From: DASZHJ01 sp035517495
GTDB taxonomy: Bacteria; Pseudomonadota; Alphaproteobacteria; ATCC43930; CGMCC-115725
NCBI GenBank assembly: GCA_035517495.1
Contig: DATIYT010000103.1
Location: 372,001 to 436,000 of the forward strand
Length of the DNA stretch: 64,000 nt
Reading direction: 5' to 3'
Below are positions 16,340-24,841 of this stretch, in pieces. Positions within the stretch are counted from its first letter, which is position 1; each line of letters starts with the position of its first letter. A model generated the notes under the pieces. It saw nothing but the letters and a program-made list of their open reading frames with translations, did no database searches and was not told the DNA's origin. The translations under genes and the position numbers were made by a program.

Positions 16340-16730
16340 CGGAACCGATCGCTCGGCCCCGCGGGCTGCGCGAGAAGGCCTTTGGCCTCCGGGCCGGCCC
16401 ACCCGGGCTGGATGGGCAAGCGCAACCGGTGCGGGCCTTCGTGGGGGCACCACGGATGGATTGACGCTCGGGTCATCCGCCGCCGGCGCGGTCGCGCTCC
16501 CGAGAGAGCGCGCACCACTGGCGCGGGTCTCCGCCAACCCCTCCGCGCGACGGATCTTCCATCTCGCGACGGACGATACCGTCTCACACCGGCTCTCCCA
16601 CCACCGGGTCTGGCGATGGGACCAGCATCGCCTCGCGTTGCAGCCATTTTCCCTGCCGTCCAGCCGGGACCGGGCCACTCCGCTGAGGCGTCGCTCTCAC
16701 GAGCCTCGCAAGTGAGTCTCGAACCGAGAC
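16340..16730. other. gene-free, hairpin-rich region; possible structured RNA
   Basis: No reading frame here looks like a protein in any direction. Several perfect hairpins stand out: AGGCC/GGCCT near 16377, GCGCTC/GAGCGC near 16495-16512, GGCGATG/CATCGCC (16612-16618 with 16626-16632) and GTCTCG/CGAGAC (16716-16730). RNase P RNA, tmRNA and SRP RNA were considered and their conserved sequences are absent. The density of perfect stems suggests a non-coding RNA, strand unknown. Confidence 0.35.
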
Positions 16731-16772
16731 AAATCGATGACAAGCGGTTTCGGGTCCGCAGCTATAGAATCT

Positions 16773-16810
16773 TGTGCATAACCGAAAGGACCGCCCACAA
16801 CTTATCCCCC
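16773..16810. promoter_or_regulatory. DnaA-box-like sites upstream of sdhC
   Basis: TGTGCATAA (16773-16781) is the complement of TTATGCACA, a perfect match to the TTATNCACA DnaA consensus. TTATCCCCC (16802-16810) is a degenerate second site. One perfect box is not enough for an origin, and the neighbours are not those usual at alphaproteobacterial origins, but the region is gene-free. Confidence 0.25.
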
Positions 16811-16997
16811 AGTTTTCCCCATGCCGTTCCACAGGTCACCCCTGCGCGAAATTCAGAACTCGCTGGCCGTTGAAGCACCTATCTATCAATTGAGCGTATC
16901 GCACAGCGTTGACTTGATGGCGTGGCGCGCGCTAAACCTCGGCTCCCCCGGATGGTTTGCCCCGCGTTTAAGTTTCATCCCTTGAGGCCTTAAGAGC

Positions 16998-17387
16998 ATG
17001 ACGGTCCAACGGCCGCTCTCCCCGCATCTTCAGGTCTATCGGCCACAGCTCACCACGGTGCTCTCGATCACTCATCGTGCGACCGGGCTGGCGCTCGCGG
17101 TCGGTACCCTCGTTCTGGTCTGGTGGTTAGTGGCGCTGGCACAGGGCAGGGACGCCTTCGCCGCGGCACAGAGCTTCCTGGATTCGTGGTTTGGGCGTTT
17201 GCTGCTGCTGGGCTGGAGCATCTCGCTTTTCTTTCACTTGGCAAACGGCATTCGCCACCTGTTCTGGGACGCGGGTTTCGGTTTTTCTCTCAAGGAGACT
17301 TACGCCTCCGGCTGGGCGGTGGTAACGGCGACGGCGGTGCTGACCGTGCTCGCCTGGGGCGTCGGCCTCGCGATGCTCGGAGGCTAG
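16998..17387 (+). CDS. sdhC: succinate dehydrogenase cytochrome b556 subunit
   Basis: SdhC is one of two membrane anchors of complex II and binds haem b and ubiquinone. The 129-residue protein starts QRPLSPHLQVYRPQLTTVLSI, has the SITHRATG motif (residues about 24-31), three hydrophobic helices and the haem-ligand region FHLANGIRHLFWD (near residue 79). It opens sdhCDAB, the gene order usual in alphaproteobacteria. Confidence 0.95.
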   Translation: MTVQRPLSPHLQVYRPQLTTVLSITHRATGLALAVGTLVLVWWLVALAQGRDAFAAAQSFLDSWFGRLLLLGWSISLFFHLANGIRHLFWDAGFGFSLKETYASGWAVVTATAVLTVLAWGVGLAMLGG

Positions 17388-17391
17388 GCGC

Positions 17392-17781
17392 ATGGCAAAC
17401 GGACCGTTCCGATCTCCGCTCGGCCGCGCGCTCGGCCTCGGCTCCGCCAAGGAAGGCGTGGAGCATTGGTGGCTGCAGCGCGTGACGGCCGTCGCGCTAG
17501 TGCCGCTCTCGCTCTGGTTCGTCGCGGGATTGATTGGGCATTTGGGTGGCGATCGCGACGCGGTCGCGGCATGGCTGCGCTCTCCACTGGTGTCGGCCGG
17601 GGTGGTGCTGCTGGTGATCTCCACTTTCGCCCACATGGCTTTAGGCGTGCAGGTCGTGATCGAGGACTATGTGCATCACGAGGGCGCTAAGCTTGCGTGG
17701 ATCCTCGTGGTCAAATTCGCGGCTTGGGCGCTCGCTGCCGCGGCGGTGATCGCCGTGCTGCGCGTCGCATTCGGAGGTTGA
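17392..17781 (+). CDS. sdhD: succinate dehydrogenase hydrophobic membrane anchor
   Basis: This is the second complex II membrane subunit. The 129-residue protein has three hydrophobic helices, the EHWWLQRVTAVALVPLSLWF start of helix 1 and the haem-side HMALGVQVVIEDYVH segment near residue 81. It lies four bases after sdhC and five bases before sdhA, in the expected place. Confidence 0.94.
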   Translation: MANGPFRSPLGRALGLGSAKEGVEHWWLQRVTAVALVPLSLWFVAGLIGHLGGDRDAVAAWLRSPLVSAGVVLLVISTFAHMALGVQVVIEDYVHHEGAKLAWILVVKFAAWALAAAAVIAVLRVAFGG

Positions 17782-17786
17782 GCGTC

Positions 17787-19577
17787 ATGGCGGAAGCCTA
17801 TCCGATCACCGAGCATCTTTACGACGTGGTCGTCGTCGGCGCCGGCGGCGCCGGCTTGCGCGCAACCCTCGGCATGGCTCAGGCCAACCTCAAGACCGCC
17901 TGCATCACCAAGGTGTTTCCGACACGGAGTCACACCGTGGCGGCTCAGGGTGGCATCGGTGCCGCGCTCGGTAACATGGAAGAAGACGACTGGCGCTGGC
18001 ACATGTACGACACGGTCAAGGGCTCCGACTGGCTCGGAGACCAGGATGCGATCGAGTACATGTGCCGTCAGGCGATTCCCGCCGTCGTCGAATTGGAGCA
18101 CATGGGCGTGCCGTTCTCCCGTACCGAGGCCGGGACGATCTATCAGCGCCCGTTTGGCGGCCATATGAAGGAGTACGGCAAAGCGCCGGTGAAGCGCGCT
18201 TGCGCCGCCGCGGACCGAACGGGCCACGCCATCATCCACACGCTCTATCAGCAGTGCCTCAAAAACAACGCCGAGTTCTTCGTCGAGTATTTCGCGCTCG
18301 ACCTGACGATGGACGACGAAGGTGTGTGCCGGGGGGTACTCGCGTGGGATCTCGAGACCGGAGCCTTGCACCGCTTTCGCGCTCACATGGTGGTGCTGGC
18401 GACCGGCGGTTACGGGCGCGCTTATTTCTCCTGCACCTCCGCTCATACGTGTACCGGCGACGGCAACGCGATGGTGTTGCGCGCGGGGTTGCCGCTGCAA
18501 GACATGGAATTCATTCAATTCCACCCGACCGGCATTTACGGCGCAGGCTGTCTCATCACCGAGGGTGCGCGGGGCGAGGGCGGCTATCTCACCAATTCAG
18601 AGGGCGAGCGCTTCATGGAGCGCTATGCACCGACGGCCAAGGATCTGGCGTCGCGCGACGTGGTGAGCCGCGCCATGACCATCGAAATCCGCGAGGGACG
18701 CGGCTGCGGTCCGCTCAAGGATCACATCATGCTGCATCTCGAGCACTTGGAACCCAAGCTGCTGCATGAGCGGCTGCCCGGCATCTCGGAGACCGCGAAA
18801 ATATTCTCCGGCGTCGATGTGACGCGCGAGCCGATCCCGGTGCTGCCCACGGTTCACTACGACATGGGCGGCATCCCCACCAACTATCACGCCGAGGTCA
18901 TCAATCCGACCGAGAGCGACCCCGAGCGCGTGGTGCCGGGACTGATGGCGATCGGCGAGGCGGCCTGCGTTTCGGTGCACGGCGCCAATCGCCTCGGCTG
19001 CAATTCTCTGCTCGACATCATCGTGTTCGGTCGCGCCGCGGCGCATCGGACCGAGGAGATCGTGAAGCCGGGCCAAGAGCACAAGCCGCTGGCGGCTTCG
19101 ATCGACGATGCGTCGCTAGCGCGTCTCGACCGGATGCGCAACGCCAAGGGCCGCGTCAAGACCGGAGAGATTCGGCTCGCGATGCAGCGTACCATGCAAA
19201 GCGACTGCGCCGTTTTCCGCACCGCCGATACCCTGCAGGAAGGGGTGCGCAAGATTCACGACGTCGCGGCCTCGATGGTGGAGCACGGAATCAGCGACCG
19301 TTCCATGATCTGGAACAGCGACCTGGTCGAGGCTTTCGAGCTCGAGAACCTGCTGGAGCAGGCAATCGTCAGCCTGCACTCCGCGGTCAATCGCACGGAG
19401 TCGCGCGGCGCCCATGCGCGCGAGGATTTCCCGCAACGCGACGACGTGAATTGGCTCAAGCACACCGTGAGCTGGCTCGACGCAGACCGCAAAGTACGCT
19501 TCGGATATCGGCCGGTGCACCTCACCACGCTCTCGAACGAAGTGCAGCCCTTCCCGCCGAAGGCGCGGACCTACTGA
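17787..19577 (+). CDS. sdhA: succinate dehydrogenase flavoprotein subunit
   Basis: SdhA oxidises succinate to fumarate and passes electrons via covalent FAD. The 596-residue protein has VVVVGAGGAGLRA (dinucleotide fold), SHTVAAQGG with the flavin-linked His (near residue 50), TGGYGRAYFSC, QFHPTGIYG, and HGANRLGCNSLLD in the capping/FAD region. ATG 17787 is chosen because an in-frame upstream extension runs through sdhD. sdhB follows after 9 bases. Confidence 0.97.
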   Translation: MAEAYPITEHLYDVVVVGAGGAGLRATLGMAQANLKTACITKVFPTRSHTVAAQGGIGAALGNMEEDDWRWHMYDTVKGSDWLGDQDAIEYMCRQAIPAVVELEHMGVPFSRTEAGTIYQRPFGGHMKEYGKAPVKRACAAADRTGHAIIHTLYQQCLKNNAEFFVEYFALDLTMDDEGVCRGVLAWDLETGALHRFRAHMVVLATGGYGRAYFSCTSAHTCTGDGNAMVLRAGLPLQDMEFIQFHPTGIYGAGCLITEGARGEGGYLTNSEGERFMERYAPTAKDLASRDVVSRAMTIEIREGRGCGPLKDHIMLHLEHLEPKLLHERLPGISETAKIFSGVDVTREPIPVLPTVHYDMGGIPTNYHAEVINPTESDPERVVPGLMAIGEAACVSVHGANRLGCNSLLDIIVFGRAAAHRTEEIVKPGQEHKPLAASIDDASLARLDRMRNAKGRVKTGEIRLAMQRTMQSDCAVFRTADTLQEGVRKIHDVAASMVEHGISDRSMIWNSDLVEAFELENLLEQAIVSLHSAVNRTESRGAHAREDFPQRDDVNWLKHTVSWLDADRKVRFGYRPVHLTTLSNEVQPFPPKARTY

Positions 19578-19586
19578 GGATCGCCG

Positions 19587-20366
19587 ATGGCCGAGTTCAC
19601 CCTTCCCGCCAACTCTAAGATCGGCGTCGGCAAGACCGTGCCGGCGCCCTCGGGCGCGAAGCGCGTCAAGCGTTTCAAGATCTATCGCTGGAACCCCGAC
19701 GACGGGCAGCTTCCGCGCCTCGACACCTTCGAGGTTGATCTGGCGGACTGTGGCCCGATGGTCCTGGACGCACTCATCAAGATCAAGAACGAGATCGATA
19801 CCACCCTGACCTTCCGCCGGTCCTGCCGCGAAGGCATCTGCGGCTCCTGCGCCATGAACATCGACGGCACCAATACGCTCGCGTGCTTGAAAGCGATCGA
19901 CGAGGTGAAGGGTGATGTGTCCATCTACCCACTGCCGCATATGGCGGTGGTGAAGGATCTGGTGCCGGACTTGACGCACATCTATGCGCAATACCGCTCG
20001 ATCAAGCCGTGGCTGCAGGCGGACAGCGCGCCGCCACCCGACCGGGAGCGCCCGCAATCGGAGGCGGAGCGCGAGAAGCTGGAGGGACTCTGGGAGTGCA
20101 TCCTCTGCTTTTGCTGTTCCACGAGCTGTCCGAGCTATTGGTGGAACAGCGAGCGCTATCTCGGCCCTGCGATCCTGTTGCAGGCCTATCGCTGGATCGC
20201 CGACAGCCGCGACGAGAAAACCGGCGAGCGGCTCGATCAGCTCGAAGATCCCTTCCGCCTCTATCGCTGCCACACGATCATGAATTGCACGCGCACTTGC
20301 CCCAAAGGTCTCAATCCCGCCAAGGCCATCGGCGCGATCAAGCAAATGCTGGTAGCGCGTCGGTGA
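19587..20366 (+). CDS. sdhB: succinate dehydrogenase iron-sulfur subunit
   Basis: SdhB carries three Fe-S clusters joining SdhA to the quinone site. In the 259-residue protein, the 2Fe-2S ligands lie in SCREGICGSC and the following NTLAC (residues about 80-100). The 4Fe-4S and 3Fe-4S ligands lie in CILCFCCSTSCPSY and the C-terminal CHTIMNCTRTCPKGLNP. It ends the operon. The next 137 bases contain no gene. Confidence 0.97.
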   Translation: MAEFTLPANSKIGVGKTVPAPSGAKRVKRFKIYRWNPDDGQLPRLDTFEVDLADCGPMVLDALIKIKNEIDTTLTFRRSCREGICGSCAMNIDGTNTLACLKAIDEVKGDVSIYPLPHMAVVKDLVPDLTHIYAQYRSIKPWLQADSAPPPDRERPQSEAEREKLEGLWECILCFCCSTSCPSYWWNSERYLGPAILLQAYRWIADSRDEKTGERLDQLEDPFRLYRCHTIMNCTRTCPKGLNPAKAIGAIKQMLVARR

Positions 20367-20503
20367 CGCGCGCCGCTTAGGGTCCCGGCGCGAATTCCCG
20401 CCGGCCTGCTATCCCCAGCCTGATTGACGATTGCCGCTGAGTGGTGACGCGGCACGCCCTGCCGTAAGTTACTCGCTCGGATCTCTCAAAGGGGGCGCCG
20501 CTC

Positions 20504-20905
20504 ATGTCGGTCGCGATCACGCTGTTTTATGCCGGGCTCAACGGGCTTATTGCGCTCGGGCTCGCATTCCAAGTGGTGCGTCAGCGCCAGAAGACCCGCA
20601 TTCTTTTTGGCACGGGTGACAATCCAGCGTTGGAACGTGCGATCCGCGCGCAGGCCAACTTCGTCGAATACGTGCCGCTGATCCTGCTTCTCATGCTGTT
20701 GCTGGAACTTGGTGGCGCCGGATCGCTTCGTCTCCATTTCATCGGAGCGGTGCTGACCGTCGGCCGTTTGCTGCACGGCTGGGGACTTTCTCGCAATTCC
20801 GGCCAGTCCTTTGGTCGGGTCGTCGGAATCACGCTCACCTGGATCGTCATGATCGCCGCCGTTGTGTCAGCGGTGATCATGGGCGCGAACGCTCTTTGGA
20901 ATTAG
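20504..20905 (+). CDS. MAPEG family membrane protein
   Basis: The 133-residue protein belongs to MAPEG, the membrane-associated eicosanoid/glutathione metabolism family, like E. coli YecN. It has four hydrophobic segments, the RAQANFVEYVPLILLL motif (near residue 47) and GRLLHGWGLS near residue 86. Members conjugate or transfer glutathione, but the bacterial substrates are largely unknown. A single gene; its stop lies just before a Dps remnant. Confidence 0.88.
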   Translation: MSVAITLFYAGLNGLIALGLAFQVVRQRQKTRILFGTGDNPALERAIRAQANFVEYVPLILLLMLLLELGGAGSLRLHFIGAVLTVGRLLHGWGLSRNSGQSFGRVVGITLTWIVMIAAVVSAVIMGANALWN

Positions 20906-20971
20906 CACGAGGGTGGTAAGGCTCGTCGCCTCGATCGTCGGCAACGAGGCTGGGCGGGAGATTGGCCTCGC

Positions 20972-21250
20972 TTGGCGTCGCGGTACCGGACGGCGCGCCG
21001 AATTCCTGCTGCTGGCGAAGGAGCTACGGGAGCGCGCGCCGCGCTCGGCCAGGAGATAGTCGAGCGGGCGCGCCGCATCCTCGCGGAGACGGAGGCGCTG
21101 GCAGAAGCCGCCGCCCGCGCCAATTCGGTGCGCAAGGCGATCGATGAATCGAATACGCTCGGCGATGCCGATATCGCCGACCTCTTCACGGGCATCAGCC
21201 GCGAGGCCGACAAGCAGCTCTGGTTCCTGGAGGCGCATCTCCAGCCGTAG
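20972..21250 (+). pseudogene. C-terminal remnant of a Dps ferritin-like protein
   Basis: The last 40 residues match the C-terminal helix of Dps (DNA-binding protein from starved cells): NSVRKAIDESNTLGDADIAD, then an LFT..SREADK segment, ending LWFLEAHLQP. The N-terminal 110 or so residues, including the ferroxidase-site HW motif, are missing, and the preceding 66 bases to the MAPEG stop are too short to hold them. No other frame nearby supplies them. The 50 residues before the match are unlike Dps. I read it as a deletion relic. Confidence 0.75.
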
Positions 21251-21325
21251 CGTCGAACCATCGCGCCTCTCTGCCTTTTCGCCCACAAGCGAGCGCGCGA
21301 AAGGCGGAGGGGCCGCGGAAGATCG

Positions 21326-21532
21326 TCAGCCCAGTGCGATTGCGCCCTTGACCTCGTGCGTGAGGCCGAGTTCCGGCACGCTTAGCACCATCCGGGCGTT
21401 CAGGGTCGTGTGGTCCTTGAGCTTGCCGTCCGCCAATCGCTGGCGCACCGCGACCTCGATCGCGCGTTGCGAAGTGACGCCAACTTCCTTCAGGAACTTG
21501 CGCACTTCCATGTTGAAGCGATCTTCATTCAT
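21326..21532 (-). CDS. DUF6494-like small protein
   Basis: The 68-residue protein starts MNEDRFNMEVRKFLKEVGVT followed by a SQR-AIEVAV segment, and ends VPELGLTHEVKGAIALG. This resembles a small conserved proteobacterial family of unknown function that I recognise as DUF6494. It has a helical N-terminal part and a beta-like C-terminus. It is divergent from the PhyH gene across 80 bases, so the two may share a regulatory region. Confidence 0.7.
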   Translation of the reverse strand: MNEDRFNMEVRKFLKEVGVTSQRAIEVAVRQRLADGKLKDHTTLNARMVLSVPELGLTHEVKGAIALG

Positions 21533-21612
21533 GAGGGCTTCTCCACTGGATCTGGCGGACGGGGCCCGCCGGTACTATTCTTTCCCGAAACCGCGTTCAC
21601 GGGAGTAGCAAA

Positions 21613-22419
21613 ATGAAGCTGTCGCCCGCTCAGATCGCCGAATTCTCGGAGCAGGGATACCTGTTGCTGCCGAACCTGTTCACGCCCGAAGAGATCGGCG
21701 CGCTCAACGCCGAGGTGCCCGCCATGTTTGCGCAGGAACGGGTCGAGGTGGTGCGCGAGAGGGGATCGAACGCGCCGCGATCGGCCTTCCACGTGCAGAC
21801 CTGGAACGAGGCCTTTGCGCGGCTTGCACGCCATCCGCGCTTGGTCGAGCCGGGGATGCAGCTTCTGGGCTCGGACAAGCTTTACATGCATCAATTCAAG
21901 ATCAACGCGAAGTCGGCCTTCGATGGCGCGGTCTGGCAATGGCACCAGGACTACGGCACTTGGTTCGAGGACGACCAGATGCCGACGCCCAATGCCATGA
22001 ACATTGCGCTGTTCCTGGAGGAAGCGAACGAGTTCAACGGCCCCTTGATGTTCATTCCCAAAAGCCATCGCAAAGGCCGTTTCGCGGCGGAGCACGACGT
22101 CACCACCACCAGCTACCCGCTCTGGACCATCGACAATCCCACGATCACGCGGCTGGTGGAGGAAGGCGGCATTGTCGCTCCCAAGGGGCCGGCCGGCTCG
22201 GCGCTGCTGTTCCATTGCAACATCGTGCACGCTTCGGGCTCCAACCTTACGCCGTGGTCGCGCTGGATCGTCTATCTCTCGCTCAATCGCTGCGACAATG
22301 CGATCCGCCGTTTCCAGCGGCCGACGCACATCGCCAATCGCGATTTCACGCCCATCGAGATGCTGCCGGACGATTGCCTCATTCGCTATGCGCGCGAGCG
22401 GCGTCCAGCGGCCGAATGA
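21613..22419 (+). CDS. phytanoyl-CoA dioxygenase (PhyH) family, ectoine-hydroxylase-like
   Basis: This is an Fe(II)/2-oxoglutarate oxygenase of the PhyH family. In the 268-residue protein the metal triad is H111 and D113 in WQWHQDYGTW plus H206 in HCNIVHASGSN. The stretch HQDYGTWFEDDQMP and the following LMFIPKSH resemble EctD (ectoine hydroxylase), yet no ectABC genes are nearby, so the substrate stays open. The stop overlaps the start of an SDR gene by four bases (ATGA), which strongly suggests a hydroxylation-then-oxidation pair. Confidence 0.88.
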   Translation: MKLSPAQIAEFSEQGYLLLPNLFTPEEIGALNAEVPAMFAQERVEVVRERGSNAPRSAFHVQTWNEAFARLARHPRLVEPGMQLLGSDKLYMHQFKINAKSAFDGAVWQWHQDYGTWFEDDQMPTPNAMNIALFLEEANEFNGPLMFIPKSHRKGRFAAEHDVTTTSYPLWTIDNPTITRLVEEGGIVAPKGPAGSALLFHCNIVHASGSNLTPWSRWIVYLSLNRCDNAIRRFQRPTHIANRDFTPIEMLPDDCLIRYARERRPAAE

Positions 22420-23171
22420 GTGGGCAAGCGCGGGTTCTGCTGATTACCGGTGGCGGCCGCGGCATCGGCGCCGCGACGGCACGGCTCGCGGCAGCGCGCG
22501 GGTATCACGTGGCCATCAATTACGCCGGCAATGTGGATGCCGCCGAGTCGCTCGTGACCGAGATCGAGCGGGCGGGCGGACGCGCGACGGCTATTCGTGC
22601 CGACGTCGCCGACGAGAACCAAGTCGGACAGCTCTTTGCCGAGACGGAGCGGCGGCTCGGTGCGGTCTCGGCGCTCGTCAATAACGCGGGCGTAACCGGC
22701 CGCGCGGGACGCCTCGATGGGGTTTCGACCGAGACGGTGCGGCGCGTCGTCGACGTCAATCTGTTGGGTTCGATGCTCTGCGCCCGCGCCGCGGTCCGCC
22801 GCATGTCCACGGCGCATGGCGGCAAGGGCGGTGCTATCGTCAATCTCTCCTCGGGAGCCGCGACCTTGGGCGGCCCCGGTGAGTGGGTCTGGTATGCGGC
22901 CACCAAGGGAGCCATCGATACCTTCACCATCGGGCTTTCCCGCGAAGTCGCGCGCGAGGGTATTCGCGTCAATGCGGTGCAGCCGGGGCTGATCGAGACC
23001 GAGATGCACGATACAGGGGGTATCGTCGATCGTGTGGGCAAGATGGCCCCGTCCATCCCCATGGGCCGTGCCGGAAGCGCGGAGGAGGTGGCGGAAGCCA
23101 TCCTGTTCCTCCTCTCGGATGCTGCCTCCTACATTACGGGCGCCATTCTCCGCGTAGCCGGCGGCCGTTAA
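22416..23171 (+). CDS. SDR family oxidoreductase coupled to the PhyH oxygenase
   Basis: The 251-residue protein is a classical SDR: TGGGRGIG (residues about 11-18), NNAG near residue 90, NLSSGAATLG with the catalytic Ser, WYAATKGA with the catalytic Tyr/Lys, and PGLIETEMHD. The start ATG lies in the ATGA overlap with the preceding PhyH gene, so both are made together. It would oxidise the alcohol that the oxygenase makes; this is inference from coupling. Confidence 0.9.
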   Translation: MSGQARVLLITGGGRGIGAATARLAAARGYHVAINYAGNVDAAESLVTEIERAGGRATAIRADVADENQVGQLFAETERRLGAVSALVNNAGVTGRAGRLDGVSTETVRRVVDVNLLGSMLCARAAVRRMSTAHGGKGGAIVNLSSGAATLGGPGEWVWYAATKGAIDTFTIGLSREVAREGIRVNAVQPGLIETEMHDTGGIVDRVGKMAPSIPMGRAGSAEEVAEAILFLLSDAASYITGAILRVAGGR

Positions 23172-23205
23172 CCCGGAGGTTTTGCATCGGCTCTAATATT
23201 TCGGT

Positions 23206-24378
23206 ATGACTGCCGCCCCCATGTCGTCCCGGATCACAGCCGAACCTTTCCTTGCGTCCTCGAAGGAACCCGCCGCGGAAGGGCCGCTTGCACTTTATCG
23301 CTCGCGCCGCGAGGCCGGCCTGATCGAGGCCGACCCGGTGCAGCAACTCGCCATCGAGAAGCTGCAGAGCTTGTCGCGCGCGCTTGCCAGCTACAAGCCG
23401 AGCCAAGGTGAGCCCGGCTGGCGCCGGCGCTTGGGTCTGGCACCGGCAGCGGAGACGCCGCCGCTCGGGCTCTATCTTTTCGGTGGGGTCGGGCGCGGCA
23501 AAACCATGGTCATGGACATGTTCTTCGAGACGGCGCCGCTCGCGCGCAAGCGCCGCGTGCACTTCTACGCGTTCATGCTAGAGGTACATCAGAGCATCCA
23601 TGCCCGTCGCGCGGAAAAGGGCGATCCTATCGGGTGGGTCGCACAGGAGATTGCCGCTGGCGCGACCCTCCTCTGCTTCGACGAATTCCACGTGACCGAT
23701 ATCGCCGACGCGATGATCCTGGGCCGGCTCTTCGAAATACTGTTCGCGGCGGGGGTGGTGATGGTCGCGACTTCGAACCGCGCACCCGACGATCTCTACA
23801 AGGACGGGCTGCAGCGCGAGCGCTTCCTGCCGTTCATCGAACTCCTGAAGCAAAAGCTCGATGTTCTCGCCTTCGACGGCGAGCGCGACTATCGCCTGGC
23901 GCGGCTGATCGGCCATCCCGTCTACCACGTGCCCGCCGACGCAGCGGCGCATCAGGCGCTCGCCCGCACTTTTGCCGACCTCACGGATGGGGCTCAGCCC
24001 CAAGAGCTTACGCTGCTGGTTCAGGGACGCTCCCTCACGGTGCCGCGTGCGGCGCGCGGCGTCGCCTGGTTCACCTTCGAGGAGCTGTGCAACCGCCCGC
24101 TTGGCCCCGCGGACTACATCGCGCTCGCGCAGCACTTCGGCACGATCATCCTCGAGGGCATTCCTCGCCTCTCCAGCGACCGCCGCAACGAGGCGAAGCG
24201 TCTCAACATCCTGGTCGATACGCTTTATGAGGCGCACGGTCGGATTGTCGCCTCCGCCGATGTGCCGCCGGAGGAGATCTACACCGATGGCGACGGCGAC
24301 TTCGAATTCCACCGCACGGTCTCGCGCCTCATCGAGATGCAGAGCGTTGACTATGTCCGCATGGGGCACAGTGACTGA
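23206..24378 (+). CDS. zapE: cell division protein ZapE (AFG1-like ATPase)
   Basis: ZapE is an AFG1/LACE1-type AAA-like ATPase that affects Z-ring dynamics under stress. The 390-residue protein has LYLFGGVGRGKTMVMD (Walker A, near residue 90), LLCFDEFHVTD (Walker B), the sensor ATSNRAPDDLY and the C-terminal DTLYEAHGRIV followed by SADVPPEEIY. In many alphaproteobacteria zapE precedes mdh, as here. An 8-base overlap joins it to the following VOC gene. Confidence 0.93.
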   Translation: MTAAPMSSRITAEPFLASSKEPAAEGPLALYRSRREAGLIEADPVQQLAIEKLQSLSRALASYKPSQGEPGWRRRLGLAPAAETPPLGLYLFGGVGRGKTMVMDMFFETAPLARKRRVHFYAFMLEVHQSIHARRAEKGDPIGWVAQEIAAGATLLCFDEFHVTDIADAMILGRLFEILFAAGVVMVATSNRAPDDLYKDGLQRERFLPFIELLKQKLDVLAFDGERDYRLARLIGHPVYHVPADAAAHQALARTFADLTDGAQPQELTLLVQGRSLTVPRAARGVAWFTFEELCNRPLGPADYIALAQHFGTIILEGIPRLSSDRRNEAKRLNILVDTLYEAHGRIVASADVPPEEIYTDGDGDFEFHRTVSRLIEMQSVDYVRMGHSD

Positions 24379-24766
24379 GGTTCCGATCCTTCGCGTCGCG
24401 CGGGCGAGCGACAACCTCGATGCACTGTTGCGTTTCTATGAGCGGGGTTTGGGCCTGACGCTCCTTTATCGCTTCGAGGGTCACGACGGCTTTTCGGGAA
24501 TCATGCTCGGCCGGGAAGGGGCGCCCTACCATTTGGAATTCACGAGCGCGCAGGGGCACGTGGCGGGCCGGGCGCCGACCGAGGAAAACCTGCTCGTCTT
24601 CTATCTTCCCGATGCGGAGGAATGGAGAGGCGCGGTCCAGAGGATGCGCGATGCGGGCTTCGATCCCCTTCCCGCGTTCAATCCGTACTGGGATCGCAAC
24701 GGCCGGACCTTCGAGGACCCGGACGGCTATCGCGTCGTCCTCCAAAACGCGGCCTGGACGCGCTGA
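24371..24766 (+). CDS. VOC family (glyoxalase-like) protein
   Basis: The 131-residue protein is a single glyoxalase/bleomycin-resistance module pair: VPILRVARASDNLDALLRFYE, GLGLTLLYRFEGHDG, a YHLEFTS metal-ligand strand and a C-terminal RTFEDPDGYRVVLQN with the Glu ligand. These proteins act on small molecules with a divalent metal; the substrate is unknown. GTG 24371 overlaps zapE by eight bases. An in-frame ATG at 24353 is an alternative start. Confidence 0.82.
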   Translation: MTEVPILRVARASDNLDALLRFYERGLGLTLLYRFEGHDGFSGIMLGREGAPYHLEFTSAQGHVAGRAPTEENLLVFYLPDAEEWRGAVQRMRDAGFDPLPAFNPYWDRNGRTFEDPDGYRVVLQNAAWTR

Positions 24767-24841
24767 TACTCGAACCCGCCTCCCCTTGCCCCTATCGATG
24801 AATCGCGCTAAGACCCCCGCGGTTTTTTCGGAGGCAATCCC

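Noticed and set aside
16272..16730. RNase P RNA, tmRNA or SRP RNA
   Set aside because: The conserved GAGGAAAGTCC of RNase P RNA, a tmRNA tag sequence and the SRP GGAA tetraloop context were looked for on both strands and are not present.
16773..16810. Chromosomal replication origin
   Set aside because: Only one perfect DnaA box is present, no AT-rich unwinding stretch is seen, and the neighbours are not typical of alphaproteobacterial origins; kept only as a low-scoring observation.
16310..16873. Open reading frames in both directions over the region before sdhC
   Set aside because: The translations are dominated by Arg, Pro and Ala, have no recognisable domain, and conflict with each other; high GC alone leaves such frames open.
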